Source of the DNA: Armatimonadota bacterium
GTDB lineage: Bacteria; Sysuimicrobiota; Sysuimicrobiia; Sysuimicrobiales; Kaftiobacteriaceae
Assembly (NCBI GenBank): GCA_020028455.1
Contig: JAHZOA010000006.1
Coordinates: 1-35,740, forward strand
Reading direction: 5' to 3'
Length of the DNA stretch: 35,740 bases
Shown here: one piece after another, positions 31,116-35,740 of the stretch
How the letters are laid out: the number at the start of each line of letters is the position of its first letter
How positions within the stretch are numbered: position 1 is the stretch's first letter
Position numbers and translations under genes: made by a program
Notes under the pieces: model-generated
The model's database searches: none
Seen by the model: only the letters and a program-made list of their open reading frames with translations
What the model was told of the DNA's origin: nothing

Positions 31116-31190
31116 GCCGCTGTAGCTCAGTGGTAGAGCGCCTCACTTGTAATGAGGGGGTCATCGGTTCGAATCCGATCAGCGGCTCCA
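31116..31190 (+). tRNA. tRNA-Thr (anticodon TGT)
   Basis: A full cloverleaf can be drawn. The acceptor stem is GCCGCTG with CAGCGGC, the D-arm GCTC-AGTGGTA-GAGC, the anticodon stem CCTCA/TGAGG with loop CTTGTAA (anticodon TGT, reading ACA and probably ACG/ACU). The T-arm is ATCGG-TTCGAAT-CCGAT. The 3' CCA is encoded (31188-31190). A TATACT box at 31102-31107, immediately after element C, is a likely -10; no clear -35 is visible. Confidence 0.97.
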
Positions 31191-31293
31191 CTTTTTGACG
31201 ACCGCGCGAGCTGGCAGAGGTCCCTCGGCTCGCTTCGCTCGCTCGGGACACTCGACTCGTCTTGGAAGGGAAGGGGCCGAAGGCCACGAGCGA

Positions 31294-31345
31294 GTCCGCT
31301 GAAGGCGGACGAGTCGAGTGGGTTCGACTCCCACCGGCGGCTCCA
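31294..31345 (+). pseudogene. tRNA-like 3' fragment 1
   Basis: The 3' part reads as a perfect T-arm, GTGGG-TTCGACT-CCCAC (31318-31334), followed by CGGCGGC, T and CCA (31335-31345), nearly the same end as tRNA-Thr. Upstream, GTCCG-CTGAAGG-CGGAC (31294-31310) could be an anticodon arm (GAA, Phe-like). No matching 5' acceptor strand (GCCGCCG) or D-arm exists, so this is a remnant or a tRNA-like element, not a working tRNA. The rest of the 31191-31443 gap is rich in hairpins, including a perfect 13-bp inverted repeat (31249-31261 with 31308-31320), and holds no gene I can support. Confidence 0.55.
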
Positions 31346-31443
31346 AAACCTCGCATAAACCTACACTTTCGCGACATCGGCCTGCGCCCCAGCGGAAACT
31401 GTAAGGCTGGTGTAAGCCAGGCCCTCATGACGGCGGGTAGTCC

Positions 31444-31860
31444 TCACACCGCGTCCACTTCAACTTGGCTGAGCGTCACAGGCGTTTGTACTCGCAATGT
31501 GTTCTGAATCTCAGCCACCTTGTCCGTCTGCCACATCAGTTCGCGGATTTGCTCTTCGCTAGCATGCGCCGTAACTTTAGCCCGATAGGCAACGTTCTTC
31601 GCCGGTTCTCCCTCAGCTCCGAAGTCGCCGTCGACATCAACTGCCACGCGCTCGATCTTGACGCCCTTTTTCGTTGCTTCACGATAGATGTCATTACAGT
31701 AGCAAGTGGCTAGGGCCAAGAACAAGAGCTCTCCGCCACTCGCTTTCGAGCCGAACCCTGTAGGTTTGGGTGGAATCGTGATGGAATGAGCATTGTCACC
31801 TGTTTTCAGAGTGAGCCTATGCTGGCCTTCGCTATTCTCGATATGGGCGCTAATTTTCAT
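31444..31860 (-). CDS. OsmC family protein
   Basis: The 138-residue protein has the OsmC/Ohr fold pattern. GFGSKASGGELLFLALATCYCNDIYREA (about 36-63) contains the conserved helix with its first redox cysteine, followed by VKIERVAVDVDGDF and a second helix region. OsmC proteins reduce organic hydroperoxides with two cysteines. The usual resolving cysteine in the second helix is missing (the segment reads TDKVAEIQNTLR), so peroxidase activity is doubtful and it may be one of the one-cysteine OsmC-like proteins. ATG 31860 is preceded by GGAGG on the minus strand. It sits between two tRNA-like fragments and may be part of inserted DNA. Confidence 0.85.
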   Translation of the reverse strand: MKISAHIENSEGQHRLTLKTGDNAHSITIPPKPTGFGSKASGGELLFLALATCYCNDIYREATKKGVKIERVAVDVDGDFGAEGEPAKNVAYRAKVTAHASEEQIRELMWQTDKVAEIQNTLRVQTPVTLSQVEVDAV

Positions 31861-31986
31861 AAGGCACCTCCTCGTGGTCGTCTATGCGACTCTCGTGGTA
31901 TCCCCCTGCGAAACTTGTCAAGCATTTTGCTGGGCCACCTCTAACGCAGATAGGTCAACTTGAAATAGCCTGGTTGGATGCTGCCG

Positions 31987-32006
31987 AACTCGGTCCGGAC
32001 CGAGTT
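31987..32006. repeat. Perfect 20-bp palindrome
   Basis: AACTCGGTCC is followed directly by its reverse complement, without any spacer. It lies three bases upstream of tRNA-like fragment 2 and between the converging 3' side of the hydrolase gene and the 5' side of the OsmC gene. The gap 31861-32048 contains no gene I can support; a short open frame at 31884 has no ribosome binding site. Confidence 0.85.
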
Positions 32007-32009
32007 GTG

Positions 32010-32037
32010 GTGGGTACAAATTCCCTCGGCGGCTCCA
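32010..32037 (+). pseudogene. tRNA-like 3' fragment 2
   Basis: GTGGG-TACAAAT-TCCCT followed by CGGCGGC, T, CCA repeats the layout of fragment 1 and the tRNA-Thr end, but the T-loop has lost its TTC and the stem is mismatched. The last eleven bases (CGGCGGCTCCA) are identical to fragment 1, 692 bases upstream. Confidence 0.5.
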
Positions 32038-32048
32038 CACGAACCTTC

Positions 32049-32792
32049 CTACACTGCCTTTACGCCCACCTCAGATAGGAAATTCTTGACCCGAGGCAAG
32101 ACCAAATCGCTCCGCACAAATGCCTGAATGTGACCGAGCCCGGCTAGAGAAAAGAACCTCCCTCGGGGCAACCGTTCCGCATACCCTTTGGCCTGTGGGA
32201 ATGTTTCATCAGCTTCACCGGCATAGACCAAGCAGGGCATGGCCGGCAGCAGCGCGGGTGTTAATTCAATCGGTCGTGCCATGCATGCGAGCAGCGCCTC
32301 TCGATCGTTGGCCATGAAGATCGCTCTGCCCTCTGGCCTCAAACCACCCATGCGTTGGTCCAAAAACTCGACGAAGGCATCGAGCCCTTTTTGCAAAGCC
32401 TCTTTCATTGGCTCAGGCGCCGGACCAAAGCCTCCCAGGATGAGCGAGGAGACGCGCTCTGGAGTCGTGTTCGCAACGTCCCTCACGATCCGCGCGCCCA
32501 TGGAGTATCCCCAGAGGTGGACCTTGGGCACATCCAGTGCGTCGAGCACGGCCAGAATGTCACCCACCATGAACTCCGGAGAGTAGGCTGTGGGGTCATG
32601 TGGCTTCTCGCTTGCGCCATGCCCTCGGGCGTCGAGAAGGATGACCTGATAGTCGTCCTTCAATTGCTCGACGTAGTTTGAAAGACGCCATCCCGTGAGG
32701 CTTACGGCAAAGCCGTGGTGGAGGAGCAGGGGGACGCCCTCGCCGTCGACTTCGTAGTGGATGCGGACCCCATGGCTGTAGATATCCGCCAT
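32049..32792 (-). CDS. Alpha/beta hydrolase
   Basis: The 247-residue protein has the alpha/beta-hydrolase fold. The oxyanion block LLLHHGFAVSLTGW is near the N-terminus, DARGHGASEKP follows, and the nucleophile serine lies in GYSMGARI. Asp is in AGEADETFP and His in GLGHIQAF. The sequence style is that of generic esterases/lactonases; no substrate can be named. I chose ATG 32792 because GGAG lies eight bases upstream on the minus strand; GTG 32801 is an alternative. Its 3' end lies 12 bases from tRNA-like fragment 2, so it may mark the far border of an inserted segment. The 182-base gap upstream (32793-32974) shows no other gene. Confidence 0.85.
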   Translation of the reverse strand: MADIYSHGVRIHYEVDGEGVPLLLHHGFAVSLTGWRLSNYVEQLKDDYQVILLDARGHGASEKPHDPTAYSPEFMVGDILAVLDALDVPKVHLWGYSMGARIVRDVANTTPERVSSLILGGFGPAPEPMKEALQKGLDAFVEFLDQRMGGLRPEGRAIFMANDREALLACMARPIELTPALLPAMPCLVYAGEADETFPQAKGYAERLPRGRFFSLAGLGHIQAFVRSDLVLPRVKNFLSEVGVKAV

Positions 32793-32974
32793 ACGCGTCA
32801 CTCCATGCCGCGGTCGATTAGACTTTCGAGATAGCTCTTTCGTTCCAGCGAGCCTTCCAACTTCCTCCGACTGAAATGGCCGAACACTCTTGGCTTAAAA
32901 GCTTCATCGGGACTGGGAGATCGTCTTCGCGGGCAATGCCGTAATGACATGCGGGAGTCGTGGCTGGGTCTCTG

Positions 32975-34342
32975 ATGCGCTCGCTCCGCGCAAAGATAGC
33001 GCTCGTGCTCCTGGCATCCGTCTTCGTCACCTTCTCAATCCTCACATTCATTCAGGCCATCCGGGATCAGCGTCAGCATCTAGCCGCCCAACGCGATGTG
33101 AATGTTGCGGTTACCGGTAGCCTGGCTGAGTCTCTTGGTCGCGAAGGACTTGCTCGCGCTGATCGGCTACGCCTGCTTATCAAGGGCTACGTACGATCGA
33201 AGAGCATTCGACACATCCGCGTCCTGAATCGTGACTATCGGGTCATTGCAGCTTCCAATCCACGAAACGCCGGGAGACTCTACCGAACTCCCGATGTGCA
33301 GGAACCTGTCGAGCACGGCATCACTGCGGTAACAATTTCTCGAGCGATATGGACTCCAGTTTTGCGCGTGACCGCACCGGTCCGGCAGGGCAGCCGGTTG
33401 ATCGGAGCCCTCGAGGTTGAGTTTACGTTACCTCCCGCTCAGGCTGGGTTGTGGCCTTTCGTCCGTCAGGCGGCACCCGTCTCATTGGTGATGACCGGCG
33501 TGCTCACACTGGCGTTGATGTGGCCGCTGACGTTGATTGTGGTGAGGCCGATCACCAGGTTCGCGCAGCTGTCACATGATCTGGAACGAGGGAACCTGCT
33601 CATTGAGATCCCGAATCAGGGCGCCGATGAGCTTGGCCAGCTGGGCCGGACGCTGGCCAAGACCCGTGATTCCCTCCGAGAGCTCAATAAGCTGCAGAAT
33701 CAAGCGCTGCGCAAAACGTGGAAGGACGAAAATCACTTATCAGGTCTGCCGGGAAATCAGGCGGTGCAGCGGGAGCTGCGGAGGCGACTAGACAGTGGAG
33801 AGGGGTTCGTCGCGCTGTATGCTGACCTGGACTCTCTCACGGCGTTCAACGGACGGTACGGACTTGAGCGCGGCGATCAGGTCATCCGGTTCACTGCACG
33901 CACGCTCCAGGAGACGCTGCGGACTTATGGGGGGCTCGGGGATTTTGTTGGACATGTGGGCGGCGGCGACTTTGTTCTGATCGTGAACCCCCGCCGGGCC
34001 AATACGGTGGCCCAGACGGCCGTCCATGCGTTCGAGGCTGGTGTCCTGGATTTCTATGATGGAGAGGATCTCGAGCGTGGATACATTATGGCCAAGGACA
34101 ACGAGGGCGGTCTCGGCCAGCTGCCCTTGGCCGGTCTGACCATCGTGGGGGTCCCCGTTGCCGCGCGCCATGCGAGCATCTTCAAGATCGATGAAGCCGC
34201 GGCCGAGCTCAAAGCCACTGCGAAGCGGCAACCCGGGAGCAAGTTCGTCATCGAACAGAACGAGGCCGTCAGAACCACTCACCCCATCCCGCATAGCGGA
34301 TCAGAAAGTGTAGAAACATCCAGCCCAGAAACGGCATTGTGA
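32975..34342 (+). CDS. Membrane sensor with HAMP and degenerate GGDEF domain
   Basis: The 455-residue protein has a first membrane helix (about 8-28) and an extracytoplasmic sensor region with [26 protein letters not shown], a short Cache-like pattern. A second membrane helix (~167-189), a HAMP domain (~190-243) and a GGDEF-like domain (~265-410) follow. In active diguanylate cyclases the signature is GGDEF; here it is G-G-G-D-F (residues 329-333), so the first acidic residue is lost and the second is Asp. The DLDSLTAFNGRYG metal-site segment is partly kept. It is probably a nucleotide-binding or regulatory domain, not a cyclase. ATG 32975 matches the start of its paralogue at 35432; GTG 32960 is an alternative. 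The 3' end overlaps the convergent small membrane gene by 74 bases. Confidence 0.82.
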   Translation: MRSLRAKIALVLLASVFVTFSILTFIQAIRDQRQHLAAQRDVNVAVTGSLAESLGREGLARADRLRLLIKGYVRSKSIRHIRVLNRDYRVIAASNPRNAGRLYRTPDVQEPVEHGITAVTISRAIWTPVLRVTAPVRQGSRLIGALEVEFTLPPAQAGLWPFVRQAAPVSLVMTGVLTLALMWPLTLIVVRPITRFAQLSHDLERGNLLIEIPNQGADELGQLGRTLAKTRDSLRELNKLQNQALRKTWKDENHLSGLPGNQAVQRELRRRLDSGEGFVALYADLDSLTAFNGRYGLERGDQVIRFTARTLQETLRTYGGLGDFVGHVGGGDFVLIVNPRRANTVAQTAVHAFEAGVLDFYDGEDLERGYIMAKDNEGGLGQLPLAGLTIVGVPVAARHASIFKIDEAAAELKATAKRQPGSKFVIEQNEAVRTTHPIPHSGSESVETSSPETAL

Positions 34343-34484
34343 TCCACCACGGTACTTCGCGGACAATGACCTGTGTCAGGGTAGGAGTCATTGACCGCCG
34401 ATCGATGATCGTATAGAGATCGATGATGACGACGAGTGCAATGACGGCGTACCACACCGTCACGTAAACCCGGTCCCAATCCAT
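34269..34484 (-). CDS. Small two-helix membrane protein, hypothetical
   Basis: The 71-residue protein has two hydrophobic helices (about residues 9-26 and 50-65), separated by a polar loop with Arg-Arg and Pro-Trp-Trp. It ends in YAGWGEWF. I do not recognise the family. GGGAGG precedes ATG 34484 on the minus strand, which supports translation. It lies 55 bases downstream of the HAD gene on the same strand, so the two are probably co-transcribed. Its last 74 bases overlap the coding end of the sensor protein on the other strand; one of the two 3' ends may be less constrained. Confidence 0.6.
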   Translation of the reverse strand: MDWDRVYVTVWYAVIALVVIIDLYTIIDRRSMTPTLTQVIVREVPWWITMPFLGWMFLHFLIRYAGWGEWF

Positions 34485-34539
34485 CGTGTTCCCTCCCAGC
34501 ATCCGTGCCAGGTGCCGTTCCGTCGAACCTACTGTGGGG

Positions 34540-35358
34540 TTATTTTAAGGTCTGCGTTTGATCTGGTTGGATGAGGATACTTTCCCGGATCGTCAGCCAA
34601 TCGGTGCGCACCTTCTCCCACTCTTGAATAAGAAAGCCGTGCTCTTCAAAAAGTGCACGGATGTGGGTCGCGTCGAGTCCGACGATGTCCTCGAGGATCG
34701 GGACCAGCACGCTGAGCGCATCGTCGCTCAAGATGGTGCGTTTTGCGATCTGAGTGATGTATTTGGACTCCGAAACAGCGATGGTAAACCCGTCCTGACG
34801 TCCCACGTGGAGCATCACGTGCACATCCGAGCTTCCGTCGCCGACATACACGACACGATCGCGGGGCACTCCCAATCTCACCTGCAGCTCATCCACTACG
34901 ACCACCTTTCCGTAGCCCGCCGGGACGCGGATGATTGACTCGATCTCGCCGGTCTGCGGGTGGTAGGAGAACCGGGTGCCGATGACGTGGGCCGGCGGCA
35001 GGATTCCGTCGAGGGCGGCCTGGATTACCTCTTCGGGGGCAGCCGACACCACGTAGAAATCGAAGTGGTAGCCGGCAATCCCATGTTCGAGAAACTGGGT
35101 CAGTAGTCCGATGTTCCGCTTCAGGCGCACCCGCCGGCCGACCTCGATCAGGTGGTCCTTCCTGACACGACGAAACTCGGGATCGTGCCGCAACAGATAG
35201 GCGAGTTCCCCTCCCTGTTGCACCAGGTTGAGTCGAGCCAGGCCCGCAGCCTTCTCCTGATATCCGGAGATGCCGACGAGTTCACTTAATACGATGCCGG
35301 AATCGTTGAAGCTCAGCGTCTGATCGAAATCACTCGCCAGCAGATATTGCTTGACCAT
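34540..35358 (-). CDS. HAD superfamily phosphatase (phosphoserine-phosphatase-like)
   Basis: The 272-residue protein has the haloacid dehalogenase motifs in order. Motif I is DFDQT (Asp10 nucleophile, Asp12 acid/base), motif II is VVSAAPEE, then a lysine-containing AGYGK, and motif IV is GDGSSD. A long helical cap region lies between motifs I and II, as in SerB-type (subclass IB) enzymes. The substrate is unknown. ATG 35358 follows GGAGG on the minus strand; an upstream in-frame start would run into the divergent sensor gene and is rejected. Together with the small membrane gene it forms a minus-strand pair between two sensor paralogues, so it may act in the same pathway; this is inference. 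Confidence 0.85.
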   Translation of the reverse strand: MVKQYLLASDFDQTLSFNDSGIVLSELVGISGYQEKAAGLARLNLVQQGGELAYLLRHDPEFRRVRKDHLIEVGRRVRLKRNIGLLTQFLEHGIAGYHFDFYVVSAAPEEVIQAALDGILPPAHVIGTRFSYHPQTGEIESIIRVPAGYGKVVVVDELQVRLGVPRDRVVYVGDGSSDVHVMLHVGRQDGFTIAVSESKYITQIAKRTILSDDALSVLVPILEDIVGLDATHIRALFEEHGFLIQEWEKVRTDWLTIRESILIQPDQTQTLK

Positions 35359-35431
35359 GAGATCTGACCTCCGAGACTCATTAAAACACAAAGGCCTGAC
35401 TGGGTCTTTCCTCACCAAAATCTTACTTTCC

Positions 35432-35740
35432 ATGCGGACGCTGCGCGCGAAAGTTGCGGTCGTGTTATTGGGAACGGTCTTCTCCCTGCTGGCAGTGGTC
35501 ACAATAGTTCAGGCCTTGCAGCAGCAACGCGTTCAGCTGTCCGCCCAGAGAGATGCCAGCACCGCTGCGGTCCAGGTGTTGGCTGACTCGATCAGTGCGC
35601 ATGGAATGGCCCGACCCGAGCAAGTGCGTGCATTCATCAGGCAATATGGACGCACACCCGGCGTCCGGAACGTTCGTGTCATCGGTGATGGCTATCGCGT
35701 CATTGCCGCCTCAAACGAGCGAAATCTTGGCCGAGTGTAT
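35432..35740 (+). CDS. Membrane sensor protein, paralogue of the 32975 gene (partial, cut by window end)
   Basis: From ATG 35432 the frame is open to the window edge (103 codons). The translated start closely follows the sensor at 32975. Both begin M-R-x-L-R-A-K with a membrane helix, continue with a QR-x-x-L-x-AQRD segment, and reach the same R-V-I-A-A-S-N-x-R-N-x-G-R block. It is therefore a tandem paralogue with the same N-terminal sensor architecture; the HAMP and output domains lie outside the window. It is divergent from the HAD gene, with 73 bases between the two starts. No clear ribosome binding site is visible. Confidence 0.8.
   Translation, partial: MRTLRAKVAVVLLGTVFSLLAVVTIVQALQQQRVQLSAQRDASTAAVQVLADSISAHGMARPEQVRAFIRQYGRTPGVRNVRVIGDGYRVIAASNERNLGRVY

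Noticed and set aside
31884-32078. Short plus-strand open frame of 64 codons.
   Set aside because: It has no ribosome binding site, spans the palindrome and tRNA-like fragment, and overlaps the end of the hydrolase gene.
32793-32974. Cyclic-di-GMP riboswitch upstream of the GGDEF-like sensor.
   Set aside because: I see no GEMM-type conserved bases; only a short AT-rich palindrome (CTTAAAAG region) and weak purine tracts are present.

Overview
The window is about 36 kb of GC-rich, densely coded bacterial chromosome. The first half carries a core block whose order is that of Bacillota and neighbouring terrabacterial lineages: coaX, greA, clpC, radA, PIN/TRAM (yacL type), ispDF, cysS, rlmB, sigH. 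The SigH (Spo0H-type) sigma factor, a VanW protein and ClpC point the same way. Usual Bacillota companions are missing: no ctsR-mcsA-mcsB before clpC, no disA after radA, no mrnC/thyX between cysS and rlmB, and no yacP before sigH. I therefore read it as an uncultured, deep-branching Bacillota-related lineage or candidate phylum, but the species cannot be named from the sequence.

Region by region. 1-3.5 kb: a probable vitamin ECF S component coupled to type III pantothenate kinase, then two coupled reductase-like genes, the second resembling cyanobacterial acyl-ACP reductase. 3.5-16.1 kb: the housekeeping block, with recognisable promoters for greA, clpC and sigH, and terminators after greA and sigH. 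16.2-18.0 kb: a 47-residue zinc-ribbon gene overlapping a spermidine-synthase-like methyltransferase, tail to tail with moaA. 18.1-30.3 kb: a long mostly plus-strand metabolic region. It holds a TetR regulator, a KASIII-like condensing enzyme, an acyl-CoA ligase, an alpha/beta hydrolase, a branched-chain-type ABC importer (binding protein, LivH, LivM, LivG, LivF), 3-hydroxybutyrate dehydrogenase and a polyhydroxyalkanoate (PHA) module. That module is class III phaC, a phaE-like gene, phaR, a divergent small phasin and a phaJ-type hydratase. The layout suggests uptake and activation of organic acids and storage or mobilisation of carbon as PHA. 30.3-35.7 kb: small hypothetical proteins, tRNA-Thr(TGT) followed by two tRNA-tail-like fragments, an OsmC protein, a hydrolase, and two paralogous membrane sensors (one cut by the window edge) flanking a HAD phosphatase and a small membrane protein.

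The most unusual signal is non-coding. Five intergenic sites contain exactly four tandem copies of a short G-initiated unit (7, 8 or 9 bases, different at each site). At three of them a second set of four units is inverted, giving long hairpins. Two well-separated sites have nearly identical octamer arms and the same outer CTAC/GTAG ends. Several arms have four G-tracts spaced as in a G-quadruplex. The second strong regulatory signal is a pair of ACGC-N3-GCGTCA sites 32 bp apart between the divergent phasin and phaJ genes, one of them filling the spacer of a consensus promoter.
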